NCBI RefSeq assembly: GCF_006874475.1
Contig: NZ_VIRM01000026.1
Coordinates: forward strand, 1-64,000
DNA from: Microbispora hainanensis
Lineage (GTDB): Bacteria > Actinomycetota > Actinomycetes > Streptosporangiales > Streptosporangiaceae
Direction of reading: 5' to 3'
Length of the DNA stretch: 64,000 nucleotides
Shown: piece after piece, positions 25,825-35,223 of the stretch
Numbering within the stretch: the first letter of the stretch is position 1
Layout of the letters: every line of letters starts with the position of its first letter
Notes under the pieces: generated by a model
The model's database searches: none
Seen by the model: the letters and a program-made list of their open reading frames with translations, nothing else
Told to the model about the DNA's origin: nothing
Made by a program: the position numbers and the translations under genes

Positions 25825-26692
25825 CCGCGCGGCGGGCGATCTCGGCCTCGCCGGCGGCGCGCATTGCCTCCACCGGCACGTTCGAACGGCCGGTCATCAG
25901 CTCGACCTGCCGCACGGCCTGGTGCAGCAGCATCGGGAGGCCGCCGATCACGGTGCGCCCCCGCGCCTCCACCGCCGTCGCCAGCGGCGTCGGCCAGGGC
26001 GCGTAGACGACGTCGAACAGCGCCGCCTTCTCGGGCAGGCCAGCCGCGACCCGCTCGGCGAGCGCGTCGGCGGCGCCGGACGGCAGCGTGGAGACCACCA
26101 GATCGGCCTCGGGATCGAGGTCGTCGAAGGACCGCACGGTCACGGTCGTGCCGAGCCGCTCGGCGACCCGCAGGGTCTCCTCCGCGCGGCCCGGATCGCG
26201 CACGACCAGCGTGACCTCCGCGAGGCCCGTCTCCCGCAGGGCGGCGACGGCCGAGGCCGCCGTGGCGCCGCCGCCGAGGACGACCGCGGAGGCCGGCGCG
26301 GACACGCCCGCCTCCGCGAGCGCCTGGACGATGCCGTAGACGTCGGTGTTCTCGCCGTGCCGCGCGCCGTCGCGGAACACCACCGTGTTGGCGCCCCCGA
26401 CCGCCAGCGCGAGGTCGGAGACGGTGTCGAGCAGCGGCAGCACGACGCGCTTGAGCGGCATCGTGAGCGACAGACCGGCCCACTCCGGGCCGAACCCGCC
26501 GATAAGGCCCGCCAGTCCGTCCTCGGCGCACTCGATCGCGTCGTAGCGCCAGTCGTGCAGGCCCATCGCCGCGTACGCCGCCCGGTGCAGGACCGGGGAG
26601 AGCGAGTGCGCGATCGGGGAGCCCAGCACGGCGGCGCGGCGGCCGATCCCCTGGCCGGTCCCCTGCCCGGTCCCCTGGCCGGTCACGGTCAT
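25817..26692 (-). CDS. aroE: Shikimate dehydrogenase
   Basis: 291 residues; NADPH-dependent 3-dehydroshikimate to shikimate step of the aromatic pathway. AAVLGSPIAHSLSP (shikimate-binding serines), LSLTMPLKR with the catalytic lysine, NTDVYGI and the Rossmann loop LGGGATAASAV are all present. The ATG overlaps the mltG stop as ATGA. The N-terminus is extended by a GQGTGQGTGQG stretch encoded by a 12-bp repeat, absent from typical AroE. The C-terminal codons and stop lie in the 20-bp repeat at 25745-25824. Confidence 0.95.
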   Translation of the reverse strand: MTVTGQGTGQGTGQGIGRRAAVLGSPIAHSLSPVLHRAAYAAMGLHDWRYDAIECAEDGLAGLIGGFGPEWAGLSLTMPLKRVVLPLLDTVSDLALAVGGANTVVFRDGARHGENTDVYGIVQALAEAGVSAPASAVVLGGGATAASAVAALRETGLAEVTLVVRDPGRAEETLRVAERLGTTVTVRSFDDLDPEADLVVSTLPSGAADALAERVAAGLPEKAALFDVVYAPWPTPLATAVEARGRTVIGGLPMLLHQAVRQVELMTGRSNVPVEAMRAAGEAEIARRAAS

Positions 26693-27843
26693 TTGTTGTT
26701 CCTGTTGAACTCGTCGCGGAGCTTCCAGAACTCCGACTCCTTGTCGGTGAACTTGGTGATGCCCCGCTTGGGGTCGACCGTCACGAAGTAGAGCCAGTTG
26801 CCGTCCGCCGGGTGCAGCGCGGCCTCGATCGCGTGGTCGCCGGGGTTGCTGATCGGGCCGGGCGGCAGGCCGAAGTACTTGTAGGTGTTGTACCGCGACG
26901 TGCTCTCCAGGTCGGCGTGCGAGGCCGCGATGCCGTACTTGTTCAGGCCGTACATGACCGTGCTGTCCATGCCCAGCTTCATCTGGGGGTTGGAGGTCAG
27001 CCGGTTGTAGATGACCCGGGCGACCTTCGGCATGTCCTCGGCGCTGCCGGACTCCGCCTGCACGATGCTGGCGATGGTGATGATCTGCTTGGGGGTGAAG
27101 CCCAGCTGCTTCGCCTGGCCCTCCAGGTCGACCCGGTCCGCGGTCTGGTTGAACCGGTCGACCATCTTGGTGAGGATCTGCTGCGGGGTGAGCTTGCTGC
27201 TGATCTCGTACGTCGCGGGGAACGCGAAGCCCTCAAGACGGCCCTTGGCGTACGAGGGAAGTCCGATGTCGGCGCGGGCGGCCTTCTTGAAGTCGTCGAC
27301 GGGCCTGCCGGTGGCGGTGGACAGCTCCTCGTAGATCTTGCTGAGCCGCAGCCCCTCGCGGATGGTCAGCCGGTTGAGCACCCGGTTCTTGGGGTCGAGC
27401 AGGGCCAGGGCCGACTCTGAGGACATACCCTTGCGCATCTCATACTGGCCCGGCTGGAGCGAGGAGCTCTTCCCTGCCGCGCCGATGGCGTTGATGAACG
27501 CCCGCGCGCTGGCCACCACGCCCTCGTCCTCCAGCATCTGGGCGACGTCGGTGGCGCTCGCGCCCTCCTCGATCTCGACGACGACCTCGCCGCGTCCCTC
27601 CCCGGTGAAGTCCTTGGGGATCATCACGCTGCGTGCCCAGGTGAATCCGAAATAGCCGAGGCCCCCGAGGACCCCGACGATGATCACAATGGCGAAAAGC
27701 GTGGCGACCCTGCCCTTGCGCCGCTGCTTCTTGCGGCGTTTGCGGCTGCGCCGCTGCTGGGTCCGGCTGCCAGGGGGCCGGCGCCGGGGAGGACCGTCGT
27801 CGTCCTCGGCGCCGAGCAGGAAGTCCATGTCCAGATCATTCAT
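26689..27843 (-). CDS. mltG: Endolytic murein transglycosylase MltG (copy 1)
   Basis: 384 residues. An acidic then strongly basic cytoplasmic segment (1-45, RKRRKKQRRKGR) precedes one membrane helix (about 47-68). A LysM-like region follows, then the YceG domain with the catalytic glutamate in ASIVQAESG. It cleaves nascent glycan strands at the membrane and so sets strand length. The ATG at 27843 gives a sensible N-terminus but has no strong SD. A second, more divergent copy lies immediately upstream (28042-29076). It ends in an ATGA overlap with aroE. Confidence 0.92.
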   Translation of the reverse strand: MNDLDMDFLLGAEDDDGPPRRRPPGSRTQQRRSRKRRKKQRRKGRVATLFAIVIIVGVLGGLGYFGFTWARSVMIPKDFTGEGRGEVVVEIEEGASATDVAQMLEDEGVVASARAFINAIGAAGKSSSLQPGQYEMRKGMSSESALALLDPKNRVLNRLTIREGLRLSKIYEELSTATGRPVDDFKKAARADIGLPSYAKGRLEGFAFPATYEISSKLTPQQILTKMVDRFNQTADRVDLEGQAKQLGFTPKQIITIASIVQAESGSAEDMPKVARVIYNRLTSNPQMKLGMDSTVMYGLNKYGIAASHADLESTSRYNTYKYFGLPPGPISNPGDHAIEAALHPADGNWLYFVTVDPKRGITKFTDKESEFWKLRDEFNRNNK

Positions 27844-27951
27844 AGTGCGCTGGCCAATCTCTCGGTACGAGAGGCCTCCCGTCAAGCGAGTGTGCCAAAC
27901 CGAGGGGGTTCGGGACAGGGGGTTCCGCGGGGGGCGTTCCCGATATATGGA

Positions 27952-27974
27952 GCCCCGCCCGGGGGTGGCGGGGC
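27952..27974 (-). terminator. Terminator between the two mltG copies
   Basis: Perfect 8-bp inverted repeat GCCCCGCC (27952-27959) / GGCGGGGC (27967-27974) with a 7-base loop, 68 bases beyond the stop of copy 2. The rest of the 200-base gap shows a TTGACG (minus strand) upstream of copy 1 but no convincing -10. Confidence 0.55.
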
Positions 27975-28041
27975 CGTGCGGACGCACCGAGCGCAATAGG
28001 GAACCCGCGAGGCGGAGCCGCGCGGATGCCCCGGGAGGCGA

Positions 28042-29076
28042 TCAGTTCGTCCCGAGATACCTGTTCAGCTCCTCCCGATATTTCCGGAACTCCACCTCTT
28101 TGTCAGTGAATTTGGTGATTTTACGACGAGGATCTGTGGTCACGAACCAGTACCACGTGCCCTCGGCGGGGTGGAGGGCGGCGGTGAGCGCGCTCTCCCC
28201 CGGGTTGCCGATGGGCCCGGGCGGCAGCCCGGGACGCGCGTAGGTGTTGTAGGGCGAGTCGACCCGCGTGTCCTCGATGCTGACCTTGAGGGTGTGGCGG
28301 TCCAGCGCGTAGTTGATGGTGCTGTCCATCTCCAGCTTCGCGCCCCGCGCGAGACGGTTGTACACCACTCTGGCGATCTTGGGGTAGTCGGCCGGGACAC
28401 CCCCCTCGGCCTGCACGATGCTGGCGACCGTCACCGCCTGTCTGGGCGTGAGCTTCACCCGCGGCGCCAGCTCCTTGAGCCGCACCTTCTCGGCCGCGAC
28501 GCGGAACCGGGCCACCATCTTCCTGAGCAGGTCGACGGCGGTCATCTCCGGCTCGATCTCGTACGTCGCGGGGAACAGGAACCCCTCGGTCTCCCCCTCG
28601 GCGTACGCGGGCAGACGCAGGCTCCGGGGCTCGGCGACGGCGGTGGTGAAGTCCTTCAGCGGGATGCCGGTGCGCTCCGCGAGGATGCGCAGCACCTCGC
28701 TCGTGCGCAGCCCCTCGGGCACGGTGACCGTGCGCACGATTCTGCTCGCGGGCGCGAGCAGCAGGTCGAGGGCGCCGGCGGCGGCCATGCGCCGCCGCAT
28801 CGTGTAACGACCCGGGTGCAGGCCGCTCTCCTTGGACCGCATGATGACCTGCTCGACGAACGACTGGGCGCTGGCCACCACACCGGCCCGCTCCAGCGTC
28901 TTGCCGATCTCGGCGGCGCTCGCCCCCGGCCTGATCTCGATCGTGACCGTCCCCGTGCCGTCGCCGGAGAAGTCGGGGGCCTCGTCGGACTGCCCGACCA
29001 CCTGGTGCACGCCGTACGTCACCGCCGCCGCGACCAGGGCGAGCCCCCCGGCCACGGCGGCCACGGTCCGCTTCAC
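28042..29076 (-). CDS. mltG: Endolytic murein transglycosylase MltG (copy 2)
   Basis: 344 residues. Shorter cytoplasmic part than copy 1: only MKRT precedes the membrane helix (about 5-28). The YceG domain is complete, with the catalytic glutamate in ASIVQAEGG, then YPKIARVVYNRL, MDSTINYAL and GLPPGPIGNPG. The ATG overlaps the ruvX stop as ATGA, so this copy belongs to the alaS-ruvX operon, the usual place for mltG. Copy 1 may be the duplicate. Both keep active-site residues, so neither looks decayed. Confidence 0.92.
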   Translation of the reverse strand: MKRTVAAVAGGLALVAAAVTYGVHQVVGQSDEAPDFSGDGTGTVTIEIRPGASAAEIGKTLERAGVVASAQSFVEQVIMRSKESGLHPGRYTMRRRMAAAGALDLLLAPASRIVRTVTVPEGLRTSEVLRILAERTGIPLKDFTTAVAEPRSLRLPAYAEGETEGFLFPATYEIEPEMTAVDLLRKMVARFRVAAEKVRLKELAPRVKLTPRQAVTVASIVQAEGGVPADYPKIARVVYNRLARGAKLEMDSTINYALDRHTLKVSIEDTRVDSPYNTYARPGLPPGPIGNPGESALTAALHPAEGTWYWFVTTDPRRKITKFTDKEVEFRKYREELNRYLGTN

Positions 29077-29576
29077 CGTGCGGTCCCGCCGCTCGCTTCC
29101 TCACCGGGCCCGGCGCCGGGCCGCGGTGGTTCGAGAGGTCTGCCGGGGGGATTGCCGGTGGCCCGCTCGCCGTCGAGCGCAGCCTGCAGCAGCACGACGG
29201 CCGCCGCCTGGTCGATCACGTCACGCTGGTTGCGGGCCTTCACGCCGCTGGAACGCAGACCCTGCTGGGCGCTGACGGTGGTGAGCCGCTCGTCCACCAG
29301 CCGGATCGGGACCGGAGCCACCCGCGGGGCCAGCCGCGCGGCGAACTCGCGCGCCGCCCCGGCGGCGTGGCTCTCCCTGCCCGACAGCGACGTGGGCAGC
29401 CCGACCACGATCTCGATCGCCTCGTGCTCGGCCGTGATCTCGGCGATCCTCGCGAGGTCGCCCCGGCCGCGCCGGACGGTCTCCACCGGCGTGGCCAGCA
29501 GACCCGACGGGTCGCTGCGGGCCACGCCGATGCGGACGGAGCCGACGTCGACTCCGATCCTGACGCCGTGCCTCAT
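29073..29576 (-). CDS. ruvX: RuvX/YqgF-type Holliday junction resolvase-like nuclease
   Basis: 167 residues with an RNase H-like fold. The motifs are GVDVGSVRIGVARSD (first Asp), VVGLPTSLSG, LVDERLTTVSAQ (Glu) and the final Asp in DVIDQAAAVVLLQ. Family members process 16S rRNA 3' ends or branched DNA. The ATG at 29576 lies 7 bases after the alaS stop; longer versions read into alaS and lack support. A Pro/Gly-rich C-terminal tail of ~20 residues is extra. Confidence 0.92.
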   Translation of the reverse strand: MRHGVRIGVDVGSVRIGVARSDPSGLLATPVETVRRGRGDLARIAEITAEHEAIEIVVGLPTSLSGRESHAAGAAREFAARLAPRVAPVPIRLVDERLTTVSAQQGLRSSGVKARNQRDVIDQAAAVVLLQAALDGERATGNPPGRPLEPPRPGAGPGEEASGGTAR

Positions 29577-29583
29577 CGGCCGC

Positions 29584-32256
29584 TCACGCCACCGTGGAGG
29601 AGATGGCCTCCTCGACCGCGCGAAGCGCGTCGCCGATCGCCTCCGGCCGCGTGCCGCCGCCCTGGGCCACGTCGTCCTTGCCGCCACCGCCACCCCCGAG
29701 TGCCTTGGCGGCGACGCCGACGAGCCGGCCCGCCTTCAGGCCGCGCTCGCGTCCCGCCTCATTGACCGCGGCGACGACGACCGGCCGGTCGGAGGGGACG
29801 CCGGAGACGACGACGACCGCGGCGCGGTCGCCAGGGAACCTGCCGCGCACATCGAGGGCGAGTTTACGCAGGTCGTCGGGGGTGGTGCCATCAGGCGCGC
29901 GGTGCGTCACCACGGAGACGCCGTGCACGTCGCGGGCCTGCGCGGCGAGCTCGCCGGCGACCGCGAGCACCTGGGCCGAGCGCAGCTTCTCCAGCTCCTT
30001 CTCGGCCGTGCGCAGGCGGGTGACGATGCCCTCGATGCGCTCGGGCAGCTCCTCGCGGCGGGTCTTGAGCTGCTCGCTGAGCTGCGCGACCAGCACGCTC
30101 TCGCGGGCCAGGAACCGGAACGCGTCGAGGCCGACGAGCGCCTCCACACGGCGCACGCCTGCGCCGATGGACGACTCGCCCAGCACCTTCACGAGACCGA
30201 GCTGGCCGGAGCTGGCGACGTGCGTGCCCCCGCACAGCTCGCGGGAGTAGTCGCCGACCTCGACCACGCGGACCTCGTCGCCGTACTTCTCGCCGAACAG
30301 CGCGAGCGCGCCCATCGCGCGGGCCTGCGCCTGGCTGGTGTAGAACGCGTTGACCTTGAGGTCGTTGATCAGGACGGCGTTCACCTCGTCTTCGACGTCG
30401 CGCAGCATGGACGGGGAGACCGCCCCGGCCGCGGTGAAGTCGAAGCGGAAGCGGCCCGGGGAGTTCTCCGAGCCCGCCTGGGCCGCCGACTCGCCCAGGG
30501 CGTTGCGGAAGCCCCGGTGGACCAGGTGGGTCGCGGTGTGGCTGCGGGAGATCGCGCGGCGCCGCTCCAGGTCGATGTCGGCCTGTGCCTGGTCGCCGAC
30601 CCGCACCTCGCCCGTGCGCACCTTGCCGCGGTGCACGATGAGGCCGGCCACCGGCGACTGGACGTCGACGATCTCGATCTCCGCGCCGCCGGTGCGGATC
30701 AGGCCCTGGTCGGAGAGCTGGCCACCGCCCTCCGCGTAGAACGGGGTGCGGTCGAGCACGACCTCCAGCGTGGTCCCCGCGCCCGCCGCCGGAACCGACG
30801 CGCCGTCGACGAGCAGGCCGATGACGTTGGCCTCGGCGGTGGTGTGGTCGTAGCCGAGGAAGTCGACCTTCCCGGACTTCTCCAGGATGCCGGTGAACAC
30901 CGAGATGTCGGCGTTGCCGGTCTTCTTCGCCGCGGCGTCGGCCTTGGCGCGGTCCCGCTGCTCCTTCATGAGCCGGCGGAAGCCCTCCTCGTCCACCTGG
31001 AGGCCCTGCTCGGCCGCCATCTCCAGGGTGAGATCGATCGGGAAGCCGTAGGTGTCGTGGAGCTGGAACGCCTGGTCGCCGCTGAGCGTCGAGACACCCT
31101 TGCGCTTGGTCTCCTCCACCGCGACGTCGAAGATGGCCGTACCGGTGCGGAGCGTGCCGAGGAACGACGCCTCCTCGGCGTCGATGACCGTGTGGATGTT
31201 GGCGGCGTCGGCCTTGAGCTCGGGATACTGCTCACCCATCACGTCGATGGTGACGGCGGTGAGCGCGTGCATGTGCCGCTCCTCGCCCGCGCCGAGCAGG
31301 CGGAGGTTGCGGATCGCGCGGCGCAGCATGCGGCGCAGCACGTAGCCGCGGCCCTCGTTGGACGGCAGCACGCCGTCGCCGACGAGCATGACGCCCGCCC
31401 GCATGTGGTCGGCGATCACCCGCAGCGACACGTCGGCGCGCTTGTCGCGCCCGTAGCGCGACCGGGTCAGCTCGGCCGCCGTGTCGAGGATCTTGTACGT
31501 GGTGTCGATCTCGTAGATGTTGTCGACGCCCTGGAGGATGGCCGCCATTCGCTCCAGGCCCATGCCGGTGTCGATGTTCTTCGCCGGCAGCTCGCCCGCG
31601 ACGTCAAAGTCGATCTTGCTGCGCACCTGGCTGAGCTGGAACTGCATGAAGACGAGGTTCCACACCTCGAGGTAGCGGTTCTCGTCGGCGATCGGCCCGC
31701 CCTCGCGGCCATACTCGGGGCCGCGGTCGTAGTAGATCTCCGAGCACGGCCCGCCGGGCCCGGGCACGCCCATGTGCCAGTAGTTGTCGGCGAGGTCACG
31801 GCGCTGGATGCGGTCGAGCGGCAGGCCCACCTTGCGGTGCCAGATGTCCTGGGCCTCGTCGTCGTCCAGATAGACGGTCGCCCACAGGCGCTCCTCGGGG
31901 AAGCCGAAGCCCCCCTCGGACTCGGGCCGCGTCAGCAGCTCCCAGGCGAACGGGATCGCCTGCTCCTTGAAGTAGTCGCCGAAGGAGAAGTTGCCGAGCA
32001 TCTGGAAGAAGCTGGCGTGGCGGGTGGTCTTGCCGACCTCGTCGATGTCGAGGGTGCGCATGACCTTCTGGGCGCTGGTCGCCCGCCGGTAGGGCGGCGT
32101 CTGCTGCGCCAGGAAGTAGGGCTTGAACGGGACCATCCCCGCGTTCACGAGAAGCAGTGTCGGGTCCTCGGCGACCAGGCTGGCCGAGGGCACGACTGTG
32201 TGCCCGCGCTCCTCGAAGAAGCGCAGGAAGCGGCGCGCGATCTCTGCCGACTCCAT
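29584..32256 (-). CDS. alaS: Alanyl-tRNA synthetase
   Basis: 890 residues. Class II catalytic domain at the N-terminus ([29 protein letters not shown]). The editing domain carries the zinc-binding HTATH and the later CGGTHV, which remove mischarged serine and glycine. The C-terminal DHHA1-type C-Ala domain is rich in glycine ([16 protein letters not shown]). Full family length, no anomalies. It sits in the conserved DUF948-DUF6167-alaS-ruvX-mltG run, all leftward. Confidence 0.98.
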   Translation of the reverse strand: MESAEIARRFLRFFEERGHTVVPSASLVAEDPTLLLVNAGMVPFKPYFLAQQTPPYRRATSAQKVMRTLDIDEVGKTTRHASFFQMLGNFSFGDYFKEQAIPFAWELLTRPESEGGFGFPEERLWATVYLDDDEAQDIWHRKVGLPLDRIQRRDLADNYWHMGVPGPGGPCSEIYYDRGPEYGREGGPIADENRYLEVWNLVFMQFQLSQVRSKIDFDVAGELPAKNIDTGMGLERMAAILQGVDNIYEIDTTYKILDTAAELTRSRYGRDKRADVSLRVIADHMRAGVMLVGDGVLPSNEGRGYVLRRMLRRAIRNLRLLGAGEERHMHALTAVTIDVMGEQYPELKADAANIHTVIDAEEASFLGTLRTGTAIFDVAVEETKRKGVSTLSGDQAFQLHDTYGFPIDLTLEMAAEQGLQVDEEGFRRLMKEQRDRAKADAAAKKTGNADISVFTGILEKSGKVDFLGYDHTTAEANVIGLLVDGASVPAAGAGTTLEVVLDRTPFYAEGGGQLSDQGLIRTGGAEIEIVDVQSPVAGLIVHRGKVRTGEVRVGDQAQADIDLERRRAISRSHTATHLVHRGFRNALGESAAQAGSENSPGRFRFDFTAAGAVSPSMLRDVEDEVNAVLINDLKVNAFYTSQAQARAMGALALFGEKYGDEVRVVEVGDYSRELCGGTHVASSGQLGLVKVLGESSIGAGVRRVEALVGLDAFRFLARESVLVAQLSEQLKTRREELPERIEGIVTRLRTAEKELEKLRSAQVLAVAGELAAQARDVHGVSVVTHRAPDGTTPDDLRKLALDVRGRFPGDRAAVVVVSGVPSDRPVVVAAVNEAGRERGLKAGRLVGVAAKALGGGGGGKDDVAQGGGTRPEAIGDALRAVEEAISSTVA

Positions 32257-32257
32257 T

Positions 32258-32527
32258 TCAGCGGCCGTCCTTTACGTCGTAGATTTTGTTCTTGCCTGTG
32301 GTGCTGCTATCAACCGTGTCGAGCCCGAACTCCGCGCGCAACTCGGTTTCCCTGCTCGCCGACTCCCGGCGCACCTCGCCGGCGAAGTCCCTGAGCTGAT
32401 CCGCGAGGGTCACCGCGCGGTCGGCCGTTCGCCTGGCCACGTGGTCAGGCCGCAACGACTGAAGCTTACGCATGGTCCAGACCGTGAGGAACGCGCCCAG
32501 GGACATGTAGAAGAGCCGCCGGATCAT
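32258..32527 (-). CDS. DUF6167-like small membrane protein
   Basis: 89 residues. One N-terminal membrane helix (about 3-20, [16 protein letters not shown]), then a charged helical tail that includes [20 protein letters not shown]. Proteins of this layout occupy this exact slot before alaS in actinobacteria; their function is unknown. The ATG shares one base with the stop of the upstream DUF948 gene (TGATG), so the two are coupled and may form a complex. Confidence 0.75.
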   Translation of the reverse strand: MIRRLFYMSLGAFLTVWTMRKLQSLRPDHVARRTADRAVTLADQLRDFAGEVRRESASRETELRAEFGLDTVDSSTTGKNKIYDVKDGR

Positions 32528-33006
32528 CAGCGTCCCCTCCCGATGGCCCGGCGCTCCACGGCTCGCTCGGCCGCGTGCCGCTCGCCGATCCTGTCCGCCG
32601 TCCGGGGGCCGGTGCGGGGACCGCCGCGGGCGACCCGCCGGGCCGGAACCCTGCGGGAGGCGCGCCGGGCCAGCGCCACACGGAAGCCGTCCCTGAAAGC
32701 GGAGATCTTGAGCACAGGGCCGGCGAGCAGCGTGGACGCCACCCCGGTGATCTTGACCATGTTGCCGCTGACGTCACGCATGTTGTCCGTGATCTCCTCG
32801 GCGGCGGCCAGCCGCCGGTTGGCCTCGGAGACGGTCTGGCTCATGTCGTCGAGGAGCGGGGCGATGCGGTCGCTCAGCTCGGCCACCGACTTGCGGGTCT
32901 CGGTCAGCAGTCTGGCCAGCCTGACCAGCACGACGACCAGGAAGCAGACCAGGATCACCCAGAAAATGGCGACCACGAGGCCCGCCAGCTCTCCCGCGGT
33001 AAGCAT
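32527..33006 (-). CDS. DUF948 membrane protein
   Basis: 159 residues. The N-terminal membrane helix (about 8-30, LVVAIFWVILVCFLVVVLV) is followed by an amphipathic coiled-coil region (RKSVAELSDRIAPLLDD, about 38-80) as in DUF948/YtxG proteins, then an Arg-rich basic tail (about 110-159). Function unknown; location suggests envelope or division. ATG with a GGGAG SD. A tandem repeat array lies just upstream (33072-33185). Confidence 0.8.
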   Translation of the reverse strand: MLTAGELAGLVVAIFWVILVCFLVVVLVRLARLLTETRKSVAELSDRIAPLLDDMSQTVSEANRRLAAAEEITDNMRDVSGNMVKITGVASTLLAGPVLKISAFRDGFRVALARRASRRVPARRVARGGPRTGPRTADRIGERHAAERAVERRAIGRGR

Positions 33007-33071
33007 GTGCCGATCTCCCTAGATCAACGGAGCTGGAATGGCAAGACCTTACCGCGAACGACCTGCCCGCC

Positions 33072-33185
33072 GTTCCGCACCACACACGTAAGGCTGCTCC
33101 GCATCACACACGCAAGACTGCTCCGCATCACGCGGAAGGGCTGCTCCGCATCACACGCCGAAGGGCTGCTCCGCGGCACACGCCC
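33072..33185. repeat. Degenerate ~24-bp tandem repeats between rarA and DUF948
   Basis: At least four units built around CTGCTCCGCATCACACGC, spaced 23-25 bases, with a fifth weaker copy at the left. The units share a core but differ in 3-6 positions. There are no unique spacers, so this is not CRISPR. The array occupies most of the 196-base gap after the rarA stop. Confidence 0.85.
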
Positions 33186-33202
33186 GGCCGCGCGCCGGGG
33201 GC

Positions 33203-34522
33203 TCAGCCGCCGCGCAGGAAGCTCCTGATCTTCGCCCAGCGTTCGGCGAACCGCGCCTCCGCGCCGTGCGTGGTCGGCTCGTAGTAGCGGCGCTCCCGCA
33301 ACTCCTCGGGTGCGTAGTCCTGGCGGACGAGGCCGTGCTCGAAGTCGTGCGGGTATTGGTAGCCCTTGCCGTGGCCGAGCTTCTTCGCGCCCGGATAGTG
33401 GGCGTCGCGCAGGTGGTCGGGGATGCGGCCCACCATCCCGCGCCGCACGTCGTCGGAGGCCGCGCCGATCGCCTTCACCACCGCGTTCGACTTGGGCGCC
33501 AGCGCGCAGTGGATGACGGCCTGGGCGAGGTTGATCCTGCCCTCGGGCAGGCCGATGAACTCCACGGCGTGGGCGGCGGCCACCGCGACCTGCAGGCACG
33601 TGGGATCGGCCATCCCCACGTCCTCGCTGGCGAAGATCACGATCCGGCGGGCGATGAACCGCGGGTCCTCCCCCGCCTCCACCATCCGGGCGAGGTAGTG
33701 CAGCGCCGCGTCGGCGTCCGAGCCCCGCATGCTCTTGATGAACGCGCTGACCACGTCGTAGTGCTGGTCGCCCTGGCGGTCGTAGCGCACGGCCGCCTTG
33801 TCGACGGCCTTCTCCACGACCTCCACCGTGACCTCGGCGGCGACCCCGTCGGCCAGCATCGCGGCGGCCTCCAGGTAGGTCAGCGAGCGCCGGGCGTCGC
33901 CGCCGGCCAGCCGTACGAGCTGGTCGAGGGCGTCGGGGTGCAGCGTGACGCGCCCGTCGAGGCCGCGCGGGTCGGTCACCGCGCGCTCAAGGACGCCCCG
34001 GATGTCGTCTTCGGCCAGCGGTTCGAGGGTGAGCAGCAGCGAGCGGGACAGCAGCGGGGAGATGACGGAGAAGAACGGGTTCTCGGTGGTCGCGCCGATG
34101 AACGTGACCCAGCGGTTCTCCACCGCCGGTAGCAGCGCGTCCTGCTGCGCCTTGTTGAACCGGTGGACCTCGTCCACGAACAGCACGGTCTGCCTGCCGG
34201 TCATGCCGAGCTCGCGGCGGGCCTGGTCGATGGCGGCCCGCACGTCCTTGACCCCGGCGGAGACGGCCGAGATCTCCACGAACCTCCGCTTGGTCGCGCC
34301 CGCCACGACGTAGGCCAGCGTGGTCTTGCCGGTGCCCGGGGGTCCCCACAGGAACAGCGACATCGGCGCGTCGCTCTCCACCAGCCGGCGCAGCGGCGTG
34401 CCGGGTCCCAGCAGATGCCGCTGGCCGATCACCTCCTCCAGCGAGCGTGGCCGCATCCGCACGGCCAGCGGCTCCTGGCCCCGATGCGCCTCCTCGGCGG
34501 CCGAATCGAACAGGCTCTCCAC
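33203..34522 (-). CDS. rarA: Replication-associated recombination protein A (RarA/MgsA AAA+ ATPase)
   Basis: 439 residues from GTG 34522. Clamp-loader-like AAA+ protein that acts at stalled forks. Walker [10 protein letters not shown], Walker [11 protein letters not shown], sensor 1 region GATTENPFF and the C-terminal tetramerisation domain with [13 protein letters not shown]. An N-terminal start with [12 protein letters not shown] fits the family; an ATG 42 bases upstream would add residues without an SD. It follows a DUF2231 gene by 16 bases. Confidence 0.93.
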   Translation of the reverse strand: MESLFDSAAEEAHRGQEPLAVRMRPRSLEEVIGQRHLLGPGTPLRRLVESDAPMSLFLWGPPGTGKTTLAYVVAGATKRRFVEISAVSAGVKDVRAAIDQARRELGMTGRQTVLFVDEVHRFNKAQQDALLPAVENRWVTFIGATTENPFFSVISPLLSRSLLLTLEPLAEDDIRGVLERAVTDPRGLDGRVTLHPDALDQLVRLAGGDARRSLTYLEAAAMLADGVAAEVTVEVVEKAVDKAAVRYDRQGDQHYDVVSAFIKSMRGSDADAALHYLARMVEAGEDPRFIARRIVIFASEDVGMADPTCLQVAVAAAHAVEFIGLPEGRINLAQAVIHCALAPKSNAVVKAIGAASDDVRRGMVGRIPDHLRDAHYPGAKKLGHGKGYQYPHDFEHGLVRQDYAPEELRERRYYEPTTHGAEARFAERWAKIRSFLRGG

Positions 34523-34538
34523 ATCGCCGACACTACCG

Positions 34539-35006
34539 TCAGCCGCCCCACACGGCCGTCGCACCCGTGTGCCCGGTCCGTATGACGTAGTAGCCGACGA
34601 TCACGGCGAGGATCACGGAGGCGGCCGACACGACCAGGGTGACGGCCCGCGAGCCGCCGCCCTCGGGGGCGCGGCGGGCCCGGGTGAGCCACACCATCAG
34701 CAGGGACGCGACGGTCAGCACCGCGGTCACCGGCACGAGGGTGTCCGCGAACCCGCTGTGGAGATCGATCGCCGGAGACGGGCGGCCCTGGAACAGCCGC
34801 TGCTCCAGCGCCTCCCCGCTCTCCTTCGCCGCGAACGCCGCACCGAGGGCCACCACGGCGGTCGCCACCAGGGCCCAGTCGAGCTTGTGCCGCAGGCGGG
34901 GCAGCACGGCGTACGCGATCGACAGCGCCGCGAGCAGCGGCACGAAGATCACCGCCGCGTGGACGATGAGGGCATGGGCCGGGAGTCCGAAGACCTGGTC
35001 GAACAT
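34539..35006 (-). CDS. DUF2231 integral membrane protein
   Basis: 155 residues with four predicted membrane helices (about 10-30, 40-58, 88-108, 125-147). The family signature [19 protein letters not shown] is at the N-terminus; its histidines may bind haem or a metal, but function is not established. The ATG at 35006 has AGGAGG about 10 bases upstream. It is divergent from the lipoprotein cyclophilin gene and directly precedes rarA. Confidence 0.85.
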   Translation of the reverse strand: MFDQVFGLPAHALIVHAAVIFVPLLAALSIAYAVLPRLRHKLDWALVATAVVALGAAFAAKESGEALEQRLFQGRPSPAIDLHSGFADTLVPVTAVLTVASLLMVWLTRARRAPEGGGSRAVTLVVSAASVILAVIVGYYVIRTGHTGATAVWGG

Positions 35007-35223
35007 CGTTGCAACGCCTCCTGGGACGGCGGCCGGGGCGCGGATTGCGAACCGTCCCCCGGTGTACGGATTCGCTCGCCAGGAGGTTCTCAGGCAGATC
35101 TGAGAGCAAGATGAGCGCAAACCGTCGTGATACCCCTGGGACGTCCGATTTACACGGAGCCAACGGGATCACGGATAGAGTGGCGCCTCAGTCGTAACAA
35201 AAGGGGAAAGGGAAGGCATAGCG

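Noticed and set aside
28171-32394. A 1407-codon open frame on the plus strand opposite mltG, ruvX and alaS
   Set aside because: It is a high-GC shadow of alaS and its neighbours: no SD, no domain, composition dominated by Arg, Gly, Ala and His, as expected for an antisense frame.
33072-33185. Repeats that might look like a CRISPR array
   Set aside because: Units are contiguous with no unique spacers, are degenerate, and no cas gene is present. The same holds for the arrays at 10473, 25745 and 52822.
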